Shown: positions 11,104 to 23,237 of the stretch, one piece after another
Numbering within the stretch: the stretch's first letter is position 1
Layout: each line of letters starts with the position of its first letter
Origin: Topomyia yanbarensis
Lineage: Eukaryota > Arthropoda > Insecta > Diptera > Culicidae
Length of the DNA stretch: 64,000 nucleotides
Assembly: GCF_030247195.1 (NCBI RefSeq)
Contig: NC_080670.1
Coordinates: 32,660,497 to 32,724,496 of the forward strand
Direction: 5' to 3'
Translations under genes and position numbers: made by a program
Notes under the pieces: model-generated
The model's database searches: none
Seen by the model: the letters and a program-made list of their open reading frames with translations, nothing else
Told to the model about the DNA's origin: nothing

Positions 11104-12782
11104 TCAATTACAACTGTCGAAAATACAACTTCCGTATGAAAAACACTTTCTCAGATAGTTCTCGTTTCGTTCTTGTATGAAAATAGATACCAAATAGTCA
11201 TTAGAAATTCCGAATAAACATTAGGCCGTCTCTACGTGACCCGAGAAAGGTTTCCACTTTTTTTCCTTTGACAAAAATATTTGTATGACATTTCATGGAA
11301 CTGGTACTTGTCAATTTATCCCTGCGAATAGACACATCGACCCGAACAGACAAAACCCTATTATCATCAACGCCGTTCTTAGACACTAATAAAATATCAA
11401 CCCCATCGATGTATATTTAAGTGTCAACATGTCAAATTTTAGGCTTCCCGCCATGAATTTTAACTAACATAACTTCCAATCCATTAGCCAATTAAAATCC
11501 TCATCCGCACCGAAACCGTTTCCCAAATTTTAAGCAAAGAAATTCTTTCATCTCATTGATCACCACCACCACCCGCCCCTGTAACATTGTGAAGTTCATA
11601 ATCGAAATGCCACTGCCGGCTAACAAATTTCTCTCAGCCCCCGGCAAGCAATTAAAATAATTAGAACCCAACAGACAGCCGGAAAAGTTTCCCCTTTTGT
11701 CAATCACTTGCAGACGATGAGCTACCGCAGCCATATTTTAACTGAAGACATTTCAATCAAAATTCGAAAACTCCAAGCCAAATCCTGGTGGTGCCGCCAT
11801 AAATGTTAATTGACTTCCCTACTGCCCAACGAACGTCTCTTTTGAGGTGAAATCATTGAATTTCCGCTCTGAGAAATTTTATTGTCTAAGCTATCAAACG
11901 CCATTTTTATTATCTGCTGGAAATGAAGGACGTTTGATTGAGGAATATAAACCGCATTTGTTGAATGGGATGCTACACCTCCCCCCTCTGACAACGACAA
12001 TTCCTGCCAAATGGACGTCTGTTTTATAACTCATTCACTGAATGGCAGTTCAGTTTCAGCTTATCAAATCTTTCTACTCTATGACGATACATACTCCCTT
12101 CATTAAACAATCACCTCCAACTGGCAGAAATTGGTGCGAAACAAGTACCATCTCTAATCGGAACAACATGGCAACCAATGCGTAATGAATTCCGATTTCG
12201 CTTCGATTGGCAGCCTAAGCAAATAACCTTTTGTTTTTCCATTTCTGAGCTTGAACGGGCTAATTAAATTACGTTATACAATCGAACGGCTACACTTGAC
12301 CGGTTCGTTATCTGTTTCATTTTCAGGTCAGACCGAAAAATATGCTTTCCAGTTTTGTTACCCCTTTTTTATAACCCCTTTTCTCTGAAAACAGGGGGAA
12401 AGTGTATCATACTTCCATTGGTTCAGGTAACAAAGCGATGTCATTTTATGGCCCCCTCGACAGCCTCCTCGGTTTGCATTGGCAAAGGGTAAAAAAAGGT
12501 CCCGTGCGGGTATTTTTCGCAATTGTCCCTCGCACAGTCGCAACTTACTGGTTCGAGCGTGAATCGGGATGACCCATTGAATGATTGTGCTATTTTAACT
12601 CACGGGATCCGGGTTCCGGAACTGGTGTGGGTACCTGGACAGGGGAATGTTTGTTTTGTTTTTTTTGTCAGCCCCCCAGCTGCGGTGAAGGTTGTTAAAT
12701 TGATTTGTGCATGAAATGGCGCGATGTGGTGTGTTTTGAATACCACCACCGTTACTGCCACCTGCTGCGAACTTAAACCGAT
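11104..12782. other. Repeat-poor noncoding DNA, possible regulatory sequence
   Basis: No recognisable coding frame. Around 11470-11730 and 11800-12010 the sequence is information-rich, with TTAATT and CAATTA cores embedded in GC-richer DNA. That is the look of conserved noncoding elements, but conservation cannot be tested here. The overlapping open frames at 12523-12950 on both strands have no familiar motif. Confidence 0.3.
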
Positions 12783-14640
12783 GCGTGCCACTGTCAAATA
12801 AAGTGGTCGAACGTTGATTACGTACGGTTGTTTTTTGAAAGGAGGGGGAAGAGTTACTGTTACGGTTGAACACGAAAAAATATATGGATTACGTACGATT
12901 TTGGTCGCACTTTTTAAAATGCGATTTGAATATCGCTCGAGCGATTTCAAATTGTATCATAACAATTTAAAATTAATTCTTGCTATTTTGAGTACGATAC
13001 AACTCGTGTGATATAAATCGTACGATTTAAATCGTTTGATTTAAATCGTTTCATTTAAATCGTTTGATTTAATTCGTTTGATTTAAATCGTACGATTTAA
13101 ATCGTACGATTTAAATCGCACGATTTTAATACCACGATTTAAATCGCACCTTTTTAAAATGCGATTTAAATATATCTCGTGCGCTTTCAAATCGTACCAT
13201 TACAATTTAAATTCAATTCATGCGATTTTGAGTACGGTACGATTCGTGCGATATAAATCGTTTGATTTAAATCGTACGATTTAAACCGTACGATTTAAAT
13301 CACACGATTAGGTCACACCGTTTTAAAATGCGATTAAAATATCTCGTGAGATTTCAAATAGCACCATTACGATTTAAAATAAATTCTTGCGATTTTGAGT
13401 ACGATTCGTGCGATACAAATCGTGTGATTTAAATCGTACGATTTAAATCGTTTAAGTCAAATCGTTTGATTTAAATGGTACGATTAAAATCGCACGATTT
13501 TAATTACACGATTTAAATCGTATGATTTAAGTCGCACGATTTTGTGCCACTGTTAAATTAAATGGTCGAACGTCGATTAAGCTTGGTTGTTTAAAGAAGA
13601 CGGAAGAGTTACTGTAGCGGTTCAACACGAAAAAATATAAATGGTTTTAAATCGTTAAAATTAGATCGCGTTTTTTAAATGCGATTTTAATATCTCGCGC
13701 GATTTCAAATCGTACCATTACAGTCTAAAATCAGTTTATGCGATTTTGAGTGCGATACGATTCGTGCGATATGAATCGTACGATTTAAATCGTTTGATTT
13801 AAATCGTGCGATTTAAACCGTGCGATTTAAATCACACGATTTACATCGCACCTTTTTAAAATGCGATTCAAATACCTCATGAGACTTAAAATAGTAACAA
13901 TACAATTTAAAATGAATTCTTGTGATTTTGAGTAAGATGCGATACAAATCGTACGATTTAAATCGTTTGATTTAAATCGTACGATTTAAATCGTTTGATT
14001 TGAATCGTACGATTTAAATCGCACCATTTTAATCACACGATTTGATTAGGGCGCACCTTTTTAAAATGCAATTCAAATACCGCTCGTGAGATTTCAAATA
14101 GAACCTTTACAACTTGAAATGAATTCTAGCGATTTTGAGTATGATGCAATTCGTGCGATACACATCGTGCAATTTTAATCGCTTGGTTTAAATCGTACGA
14201 TTTAAACCGTACGATTTAAATAATACGATTTAGGTCGCTCCTTTTCAAAATGCGATTCAAATATCTCTCGCAAGATTTCAAATGCCAGCAATACAATTTA
14301 AAATGAGTTCTTACGATATTGAGAAAGATGCGATTCGTGCGATACAAATCGTGCGATTTAAATCGTTTGATTTTAATCGCACGATTTAAATCGTTTGATT
14401 TTAATCACACGATTTAAATCGCACCATTTTAATCATATGATTTAGTTGGCACCTTTTTAAAATGCGATTCATATATCTCTCGCGAGAATTCAAATGGCAC
14501 CAATACAATTTAAAATGAATTCTTACGATTTTGAGGAAGATGCGATTCGTGCGATACAAATCATACGATTTTAATCGTTTGATTTAAATCGTATGATTTG
14601 AATCGTACGATTTAAATCGCACGATTTTAATCAGACCGGT
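12783..14640. repeat. Hierarchical satellite built on palindromic CGATTTAAATCG units
   Basis: The basic unit is about 14 bp (GATTTAAATCGTAC and GATTTAAATCGTTT variants). Its core CGATTTAAATCG is a perfect palindrome. A second level of about 170-240 bp starts with TTTTTAAAATGCGATT-like sequence. These starts are at about 12912, 13150, 13319, 13672, 13852, 14058, 14242 and 14453, and each is followed by an ACCATTACAATTTAAA-like block and GATTTTGAGTA. A third level is seen in the leading segment GTGCCACTGT...CGAACGT...AGAGTTACTGT. It occurs at about 12786-12900 and again at about 13550-13660, so the block divides into two super-units of roughly 0.76 and 1.1 kb. It is noncoding; stops occur in all frames. 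Confidence 0.88.
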
Positions 14641-17175
14641 CACTAATAATCACCTTATGGTACTTTGAAACAATCTAAATCTTAACGAGCTTCTTGGGAC
14701 AATTTCCAAAAACTTTTTTTTTAGAAAAGAAGCACCTTTGAGCTTTCTATCAATTATAGCTTCCTATAGAAATAGCGGTACAAATTTATCACACCTAGAA
14801 CATCAAACCAAAATGGCAGTTAGTTGGTTTGTTCTTTGGTACAGCCCCACTCCACCCACCGAGGTCATCAATAGCACTCGGAGCTTCGTGATTCTGTGTC
14901 AAATTGACTTTCACTAGCGAAACGCTTCCTTTGCCGGCACCACCCCACCCCCGTAAGCCAGATCAAAGCACACCCATAAATTTCCATTCAATCCCTCTTA
15001 GAGAGCCAGAGAGAGAGAGAAACACCCGGAGAAGGTGATAACGACGGCATGTGAATAATATCAACATAAATGTGTACATCAAACACAAACCTTCGAATGG
15101 ATGGCACTTTATTTTTCGCTGGAAAAATCCCACTCGCAAGTTCCCAGGTGGAAACTGAAGAGCTTAGAAACGAGTCCGGGCCCGGGATGTAACTTGGGCT
15201 CCGTAGCTGCTGCTGTGTAGTCAGGGAGGAAGCAGTGTTGCCGTTTTTTATATTTGTGCCTGAAACTTTGTCATGTGTATTATTTTTCAACAAGTTGGAC
15301 TGATTGGCAATAAAGTGACGTTGACTGGATTTTTAGGCTTATTGGCAAACCGGTAAAAAACTACAAAAAATATATAATATATAAAAGATCTAAGACTTCG
15401 TTGAATCATGTGAATGTTTTAATAAGAAATAAGTAATAAAATGCTACCAAAAAGGAATGTCATATACAAAAAGACCTACGGCTCCGTTAAGCGAACTCAT
15501 TTAACCATGTCAAATAAACAAGTTTTTTTAAAAAAATGAATGAAATCAGACTTCGGTAGCGTTTTTAAAAGTGCACAATTAGTACCAAAATTCAAATCTG
15601 TATTTATGGCAACACTGATATGCGGAAGAATACGTTACACCTGATACACATCACCCCTGACAGCAGGACGACGAGCCAACGAGGAGGAGAAACAGAGAGA
15701 GAGATTGGAGAGAAACAGAGTGCAAACGAAAGTATTGAAAGGGGGACAGATTCGTCAGGTCACGTTCCGAATGGTGCAAATATCGCACGACCGAACGGCC
15801 GCGCATAAATATTCATCATCGTTATCTGACCTTTCCGTTATCCTTTATCCACCCTTCCGGCGCAAGAGCCTAGCAGAGCCAGGTTGTTCAGTCAAGGGGG
15901 TTCGACCTGCCAATGCCAAAGGAGCAACGCCAACGACTAGTCGACGACACCGCACCGAAACCGTTGTAAATGAAAACATGACGACATTTATGGCGTTTAT
16001 TTGTTTAGGTTGAAAGAAAAAAAAACCAAATGGCCCCCAGGATGAAAATTATTTCCGAGAGGATATCTTTTCTTGCAGATTTACACCACACATGCCTGCG
16101 AGAACTTACAGTAAACTGTGTCCCCAGCAACGTTTGCCCGAAAAATGTATGATAAAGGACACTCTTATTATTCAATTTATCATCCAGTTCGAAGTGTGTC
16201 TTAACCCTGTCCCTGCCCGAACCTATTCCGGTTCGACGAGGGTGATGGACCCCAACCGAGCAAAGGAGCTCCCCGGTAGAGAAGATCCACATCAGATGGA
16301 GAAATTTATCGAGCCCGCAGTGGACTAATCTGGACCAATAATTTTCACTCTATCGTCCTCGTTTGATCTTCTGTTGTCGTTTTGTGTTTGATGACGGTGT
16401 CAGATATTCACATTCTTCGTCTGTGTGCCGTACGCCAAACGCAGAGGCAGGCAAGCGCACTGGGGCTAGGGTCACCACATGGCACATGGAATTTAGGGTC
16501 CTTTGCTATGATGGAGCACGAACATCAAACTGGATGGACTGTGGGTGCGATAATGTAATCCTACGGTGATATATTGCTGCTGCTGCTGCGTCGTCCGCTA
16601 GCCTAAGCAGAATGAGAGGATCTGATTTACGTGCTGTTGTGGAAAAGACTTGCAGAGGATCTTGCGATTGTTTGTTTGTGAAGAAAATTGGTTTACTATG
16701 TTGGTGCTTAATTGTATCCAAGAGTGGCAGTCGAATCGGAATGATGCTATATGTCTGTTGAAACATGTGGGAGACCATCTGAATTAGATTATATGGCATG
16801 GCAAAGCTTAGTTATGAATCGAAATAGTCTCTATCTTTTGATAGAGAGTTCCATAAAGATAGAGAAAAAAGATTATTTAGACTTACTAAACGCAAGGTAT
16901 TAAATCAAATACTGGAGAGTGTCGGACTAATATTCCTACCCTTTTCCTACTGCGATCGACGTTTTGGCATGGTCGGTGCCGATAATAAACAGCTTGAGAT
17001 AATAAGAATTGTACATTGATAAATGGTTTGATACTCCCAATATCATCTACTAATTCTCTGTACAATTTCAGCTAGTCCCCACCAATAACGGAGTAGCAGC
17101 CAGGGGTGGTCCCACAAGTTGAAGCTCAAGCAAGTTATTAAACCAAACGCTAGACTACCAAAAGAGGAGTTGTCC
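14641..17175. other. Repeat-poor noncoding DNA, possible regulatory sequence
   Basis: No gene recognised. Open frames such as 14988-15293 (minus), 15705-16013 (plus) and 16005-16292 (minus) overlap each other and carry no known motif. About 15780-16560 is GC-richer and has several TTATC and ATAAATT-type motifs. That is compatible with regulatory DNA but not evidence for it. Confidence 0.3.
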
Positions 17176-17325
17176 ACTGGCTCTTCGGTTACTCGAGGAA
17201 GTACAGTGGGACCCCTAATGTTCGTGATATTTCGTAATGACATTTCAAGTAAACATGCTTGCGAATGAAACTTTAATGATGATTCGATCATTTGCGCTGA
17301 TAATCCAGCTAATTTCACACGAAAA
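17176..17325 (+). pseudogene. Small non-LTR reverse transcriptase fragment
   Basis: One frame reads SVTRGSTVGPLMFVIFRNDI (about 17188-17247). It matches the RT motif-B consensus SGVPQGS.LGPLLF.I..NDI, with the Q lost. About 20 residues later the frame reads IICADN (about 17290-17306), near where the catalytic YADD box is expected, after one in-frame stop. The fragment is only about 150 bp. A Jockey/CR1-like origin is likely but not certain. Confidence 0.5.
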
Positions 17326-18944
17326 TAAATGCTTTTTACTCCTCTCTACTGTAACCCGAGGATTTAGTACAATAATTACAACCTTATACTGGACGATCAA
17401 AAGTCTTCCGGCGCCATATTGTTTCAGGTCGACCAACAGTTACTGTCTGATATGCCACCAAAGTATGGTAGGTACGTATCGCCGAACGGGGGACCATCTC
17501 TATCTCAATCGAAGAAGCTATTTCCTGCCTCATTGTTAGGATTAATTGTATATTACCGGCTCAGATCGGTTCGGTGAGAGTGAGAGCGAGAATCCGGCAG
17601 CCAGGAAGGGAGCAAACTCGATGTCCATTATCTGCTGAATCTGCTAACAAAACATTCGAGAACACTGTGGAATCAGCCGGCGAGAATGTCAATGGCAGGA
17701 ATTGAGGAAAGAATGGCAGTCAGTTGCAAAATTTCAATTCTTTTGGTCGGTACATGTACTACTATCAACACCATGTCGATGTAGTCAGGTTCGACATGGC
17801 GCAGTTTGATTCAACTTGTTGAAAGGATGTCAGCCTTAATTTGATGTAAATTGGACAAACGTGCTCATACATTTTCAATGCACAACGAGAACACGATTTT
17901 GTCCCAGGTATTGTTTCATTATGTTTGACACAGTTTCGTCATCATCTCGTGATGAATTTGCATCAGTTTAAATGTATATATGTTTGATACTTTACCACAT
18001 TTTTATCCAGTATTGTAATTATTTTGTTAACAATATTTAATTTTTAAAGTTTACAGACTTCCTGCGCTGGGTAAGCAATTATTTTTAAAAGTTGTATATA
18101 TTAAACGATCAATTGGAACTGATGTCCCGACAGAACAGAAGTTCAGGTTGGCCGACAAGACCCTATCAAACCCTACTGTTGTTGTCTATCAAGCCAACGA
18201 TTAAACCAAATTTGTACATGCGGCCACATTTCCAAACTTTAATGAGTCCATTTTTTGTGTTTCTACTCCGTCCGTCTCGTCAGTAACTGACAGACCGGTT
18301 TAGCAGCCAAATTTAGTAAGTGTTTATTAAAAAGCACAATGACAGGAAAATATACACATTATAGAATCACTTAGTCAAAAATTCCCAAAAAAAAGTTCAC
18401 AGCTCTGATTCGTTGGTCGAACTTTTCATACTGGTTCCAGTTTGTTTGTTAGGTAGGTCATAGGTCAATTTGCAAGCTATTATTGCCATCTCCATCTTGA
18501 TTGAAGTATCGAAACGAATGAATTATTTGGGCAGTGGTGTAATGGAACAGCGGGCGCATCATGACAAAATATCATAAACTTTTATGATTAATTTTTCATG
18601 TTTTCAAGAAGGAAAACATCAACAGAATTCGAAAAAAAAAAACTGCTCATGATCAAAAGAAGGAAATTTTTTATAGAAGTACGTATGCAACCAATGTTCG
18701 TGATAAATTTTATTCGGAATATCATTCATAATCATTGCAGTAAAGTACAATTTTAGTATTGTTTCGTTTTACAATACTTCGCTGGTTCTACCTGCTGCAG
18801 CTTTTTGCGCTAATAACTTTTTTTATAATTTGAATAGTCTTACAATTTCGTACTCCTGCCTGGTTTTGTTTTAATTTAACTGTTCTGTTTATGTGAACTG
18901 GAATAGTTCAATTTTGAGGAATTTGAACGGTTGTCTCAGTCAAA
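17326..18944. other. Noncoding DNA, no gene recognised
   Basis: No open frame with a familiar motif. The composition is ordinary and AT-rich. Nothing else can be supported. Confidence 0.4.
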
Positions 18945-19152
18945 GGAAAGCGAAACTAATGTTGTGTACTGCCCGACGTTTCGGCCTACTGTTGTACCCT
19001 TTTCCAGGAGAAATACGGTCTATAGTTTTTTGTCAAGTTCTCGCCAAATCGGACAGCGACAACTTAACAAACCCCGATAGACCGCATTTCCCTTGAAAAA
19101 TTCCAACTTTAAAGGCCGAAACGTCGGGCAGCAAAACAACATTCGTTTTACT
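18945..19152. repeat. ~100-bp-arm hairpin containing CCCGACGTTTCGGCC (MITE-like)
   Basis: The left arm (about 18945-19046) contains GCCCGACGTTTCGGCCT and AATACGGTCTATAG. The right arm (about 19053-19152) contains the mirror GGCCGAAACGTCGGGC and ATAGACCGCATTT. The loop is only a few bases. The GACGTTTCGGC word recurs at about 21316 and 29671, in each case followed by a CTTTCTCGAG or CTTCTTCAAG stretch, so it belongs to a dispersed family. Arm identity is imperfect, so the copy is not recent. Confidence 0.7.
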
Positions 19153-20026
19153 TTTTGTTGACCGAGACACAGTCGTTCAAATTTCTCAAGTTCTGATTTA
19201 ACGTTATCGATTGTTCCCTGAATACTGAATGCACCAGTTTTGAGTTGTAAAAGCGCAGCAGTTGCACTACAATCACTTCGCCATGTGACGCTTTCTCTTT
19301 GAACAGACTTTGGAGATTGTTGGCGTATGGTTGTAGGTCTAGTAGGGTGGCAGTTATTATTGCGATGTCCATGCCCATCGCCGGTTAAAACATGAATCAA
19401 GGTATCAACAAAAAACAATTTGGACAAAATTTGAGTGAAATTGGACAATTTTAACACGTGCCCCAAAGCGATAGAAGTTTTATATGTGTAATACATGTGA
19501 TTTTTCATACATTTTATATGAAAATTCATAACTCTTTTCAAAGTGATCGTAAAAAACAGTTTAAAGGTTTTAAACGAAAAGTTTACGTTCCTTTTATTTT
19601 TTTTAAATAATGTTTTACAGAAATTCTCCGACTTCAGATTTTTATTAACAAAACTTCTTTTTTAATTTTTATTTTTTCATTCATACAAAATTTTAAAATC
19701 TTTCATAGTATGTTTGAGTTTCACAAAGTTTCAAAAAATTTTCGTCTACTTTGAAAAAGTTACGCATTTTCATAAAAAAAATCTATTTGGGGCTCGTGTT
19801 AAAGTTCGCCCAAATATTTTTTCGATTCATTGATTTATTTATTGATCGGCGATGGACAAAATTTCGACATTGCAAAAATAACTACCTCCCTAAGGTCTAG
19901 TGACACGACTTCGACTTTGAGAATTATTCCTGGTTGGGTCTCGGAAAAAGGGAAGAGTGACGGATTTACTTCCACGAAAAAAAAATAGATTTTTGTGATC
20001 ATGAAAGAAATCCGAACGAAATTATT
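19153..20026. other. AT-rich noncoding DNA, no gene recognised
   Basis: No recognisable frame. Poly-A and poly-T-rich stretches predominate from about 19590 to 19820. Confidence 0.4.
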
Positions 20027-20245
20027 AAATCGGCAAAACGGCATTCGGCGAAATGACTCAATCAGTGAAATGACTCCTCCGATTAAATGACTCATCCGGC
20101 GAAGTGACTCCTCCGACAGAATGACTCGTTAGGCGAACTGTAGTGGTAATGGTATTCGACGAAATGTCATTCGACGAAATACCTCACTCGGCAAAATGCC
20201 TTCGCTCATAATGCTTTCGATGAAATGACTCAATCTTCAAGTTTT
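20027..20245. repeat. Short degenerate repeats around CGGCGAAATGACT
   Basis: Blocks like CGGCGAAATGACTC, CCGATTAAATGACTC, CCGGCGAAGTGACTC, TTCGACGAAATG and TCGGCAAAATGCC follow each other every 15-20 bp. They share a (T/C)CGnCGAAATGnC core. The period is irregular and the copies diverged. Noncoding. Confidence 0.6.
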
Positions 20246-20374
20246 AAGATTTGTTAAATGTAAGTCAAAGAAAGTAGCACAGTCAAACTAACGCAAACGT
20301 GCCTTTCAAATAAACTAATTAAGTTTAATTCTTTCGCGTCAATTTTTTTGGATAGTGCTCTAAAACTTTGATTA

Positions 20375-21148
20375 GGGGCCGTACACAAATGACGTAGATT
20401 TTTTTCGGCGATTTTTGACCCCTCCCTCCCCCCTCGTAGCATTTGGTCACAAAATTCTAACCTCCCCCTCGTAAATAACGTAGCATTTACCTACCCCTCC
20501 CCCTCGTCCCATGCAAAACGCCCGGGTGATGAAAAAAATTACATGTTTTTCAATTATTTTAAATACATGTCCTTTCAAAATGTTTGACGACTTTTAACAA
20601 CATTTTCATTATAACAGAAAATTGCGTGCAAAATAAGCCCATTTCATCACAAATATAGTGTTGATAGTTTTGTTTTGAATTTTATATGTCAATGCGAGAA
20701 TAAAGAGAAGTTCTCTCAGTTCACAATCCTGCAGCTGCCAATGATTCTAAGAAGCATACGTTCATCTAAATTACTAAATTTTGTTTGGTTAAGTGAAAAT
20801 TTAATTCAGCTTCCAAACTAAGCCTACTAATTAGCAATATTAACTAACTAATGTAGCAAGTTAAATCCGCATACAAAATCTTTTCGTATTTTTGTGAACT
20901 TGTAATTCCGCGAATCGTAAAAATTACCTCATGAAAAACCGCATCAAATCAAAAGTAACTTGTTTGAATTTAAATTCATTTCTCTTGGGAATGGAGGATC
21001 ATTAAATTGTTTTCTCTAAACAATGCGTTTTAAACTTAATGCTACGTCGCACAACTTCTGACCCTACCCTCCCCCTCGTCACACTTCGTCACAAATTTGG
21101 TATACCCTCCCTACCCTCCAAAATGCTACGTCATTTATGCATGGCCCC
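20375..21148. mobile_element. 774-bp nonautonomous TIR element, likely TTAA target
   Basis: The left terminus GGGGCCGTACACAAATGACG (20375-20397) and the right terminus ending CATTTATGCATGGCCCC (21126-21148) are inverted copies, identical at 19 of 23 positions. The right end is followed by TTAA (21149-21152) and the left preceded by TTAG (20371-20374). This suggests a TTAA target duplication with one change. Both subterminal regions carry CCCTCCCCCTCGT-rich tracts in the same orientation (about 20420-20510 and 21060-21120). There is no transposase inside, so it needs an enzyme supplied in trans. TTAA use suggests a piggyBac-type mobiliser; that is inference. Confidence 0.8.
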
Positions 21149-21152
21149 TTAA

Positions 21153-21734
21153 GTTTTGATTCTTTTTAATTCGAAATTATTCTATTTGCAATTTTTGCCA
21201 ATTCACTTACTATTTGTTTGCCATTTCGTTGTCAGATATCACGAAGATATCGAAAGGGGTTAGGCGATGTTTGAATTGTGAAGTCGACTATCAAAATCAG
21301 TGATTTTCGCCGCTTGACGTTTCGGCCTTCGTTTTTGGTCTTTCTCGAGGGTAATAAATATCTTTATTTTTGTTGTTTTTTTTATTGGTCACTGTCCGAT
21401 GCAATACGGCGTCTGTTAAATCACTATTTAGATGCAATAATTTGTACCGAAGAGATAAAACTAGCAAAGTGTATCACTGGGTATCACTTTACACTGCTCA
21501 ACGTTCCGGCAGTCGCGCACTGAGTACGTTACGTTCTGAAAGTTAAGCGAAGTTGTCATCAACCGGCGATGCCTTTGTCAAATATTCTACAATAAGACTT
21601 ACGATCGTTTTGAATGTACAATATGGATGGAATTTTATTAAAGCTGGATTTTATTTTCCTGATAATTTGATTCTTGTTGTCAGTTTTTATTGGATATAGT
21701 TCGAGCTATTTTTTGTTCCCATGGTTGTCAATTT
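21153..21734. other. Noncoding DNA with fragments of two dispersed repeats
   Basis: About 21310-21345 carries GCTTGACGTTTCGGCCTTCG, related to the hairpin at 18945. About 21500-21560 carries TTCCGGCAGTCGCGCACTGA, a half copy of the MITE at 29386. No gene. Confidence 0.5.
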
Positions 21735-22480
21735 TACCGTCTTTTTTTCTGTAAAATCTTTGATTTGTAAGCGTCTATAGGCTGACCATGAAAACCATAG
21801 AAAGTCCTATTCGCAGAAGCAACACGCCTTCTTACCTTGCGGATTACATTGTCATCACATTTTACTAGAATTTCAATGTACTCGAATTCGTCGACAACCT
21901 CATACCCATCGATTTCAACCAACACCGTCCTGACTGCTTCGTCGTCTACCAGCTACCATGTATTTCTTCTTGTCAGAGTTTATAATCAGTTCGCTTCCCG
22001 GATCCTCTCTTCCAAAAAGCCAAACATGCCTCTTCCACTGCTCTGCGATCAACGTCAATAATGTGGATTTTGTACCCGACAAAACCAAGAAGCGTGTGAG
22101 TTTTCGTGATGATGGTTCCGTTTCTTGGCACATAAAATCTTCGAATCGCACCTTCGAGGGTCGCACTAGCTCAAGCTCAAGCTCAGATCTTCATTTCGCA
22201 CCGTCGAGCGCTATAGGTTCGATAGTGTATCGCGTTTGCTATATTCCATCAAATGTCACAAACGAGTCTAATGCCTTTCGGCTATTTTGACGTTCGATTT
22301 TTACTCATCCGGCGTCATACGAATCAGCTTAATTTGTTTTCCCGGAAAATGTCACATGTTCGTTTCATTTCACTGAATCATACGCAGCCTTTAAATCCAC
22401 AAACAGATGTCGAGTCCGCAAGTTGTATACCCGGTAATTATCCATCATATCAAAAATATGAGCTTTATCGTTGGCGTTTT
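21735..22480 (-). mobile_element. Degraded RTE-clade reverse transcriptase fragment
   Basis: On the minus strand, from high to low coordinates, the translation reads YNLRTRHLFVDLKAAYDSVK (about 22385-22450), the first RT aspartate motif. It then gives IHIIDVDRRAVEEACLAF (about 22010-22060) and INSDKKKYMVAGRRR (about 21940-21985). EIDGYEVVDEFEYIEILVKC (about 21855-21920) and RRRVASANRTFYGF (about 21780-21830) follow. KTKYMVAGR followed by a YEVVDEFVYLGSLVT-like stretch is characteristic of RTE-clade elements in insects. The frames are interrupted by stops and shifts and the YADD box is not preserved, so the copy is inactive. Everything before the first aspartate and after the thumb is missing. 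Confidence 0.85.
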
Positions 22481-23209
22481 TCAAAATTTGCCACAGTTTA
22501 ACACTGTAATTCACGAAATAACTACATATAACCGTGTTCCCTTTAATTTTACACTGTAGATGTGCTTTTCATGCCCAATTCAATGTGGATTAAAATTACA
22601 CAAGGTCAACGTGATACAAAATCAAAATCAGCTGTTTTCACAGCTATGCCCTTTTTATGCTCGTATTTGTCAGGGTTAGGAGACGTAAATTTCCACGATT
22701 TTTTCTAGTTGTGCAGAATTTATCGAAGGGTAAATATTTGGTGCGTCGTTGATCGTACTACTTGAAATCCGCTTTGGTATTCGCTGACAAAGAATTCAAC
22801 GAACTGGTGCAGCCTGCAAAATAGAATATCAGCCTAATGCAATTTTAATGCAATCAGGTTGTTGTTTTTAGTGTGCCTTTTTGTGTAATAATAAAAATTC
22901 TGTATCATTTGAATTATATCGTTCCTTGTAACAATTGTGGTTTTATGATAGTTTTATAGGCACTTATAAAACTAAGATTGCACTTGTGGTGTACTATATA
23001 ACATCAATTGTTACGAAAAGACCGGGAGGTGATCACCAATTGAGACGGATTGTTCGCTAAGCTCAAATAAGCTGATTCTAATAAATGAATAAATAAACAA
23101 ACAAATTCCACACAGATTTGGTTAACGAATGTGTATGAACCTTTAAGTTAAAATTGTATTCAATGTACATTCAACTTACTCTAATTTTTCTCATTTCTAT
23201 TCTTTCCAG
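22481..23209. other. Noncoding DNA ending in a strong splice-acceptor-like tract
   Basis: No gene recognised. The last ~30 bases (about 23178-23209) are a long pyrimidine-rich run ending TTCTTTCCAG. A CTAAT branch-point-like sequence lies at its start. Confidence 0.4.
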
Positions 23210-23237
23210 GTCAGTATAATCTACATCGGAAACGCGG
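23210..23237 (+). other. Candidate 28-nt micro-exon
   Basis: The 28 bases lie between CTATTCTTTCCAG and GTAAGC, both close to consensus insect splice signals. A CTAAT branch-point candidate lies about 25 bases upstream of the AG. All three frames are open across so short a piece; one gives QYNLHRKR and another SIIYIGNAG. If real, this is an exon of a host gene whose other exons lie outside the window. Splice-like signals occur by chance, so the confidence is modest. Confidence 0.3.

Noticed and set aside
12523..12950. Overlapping open frames on both strands as coding exons
   Set aside because: Three frames are open at once with no family resemblance. They lie just upstream of and partly inside the satellite leader.
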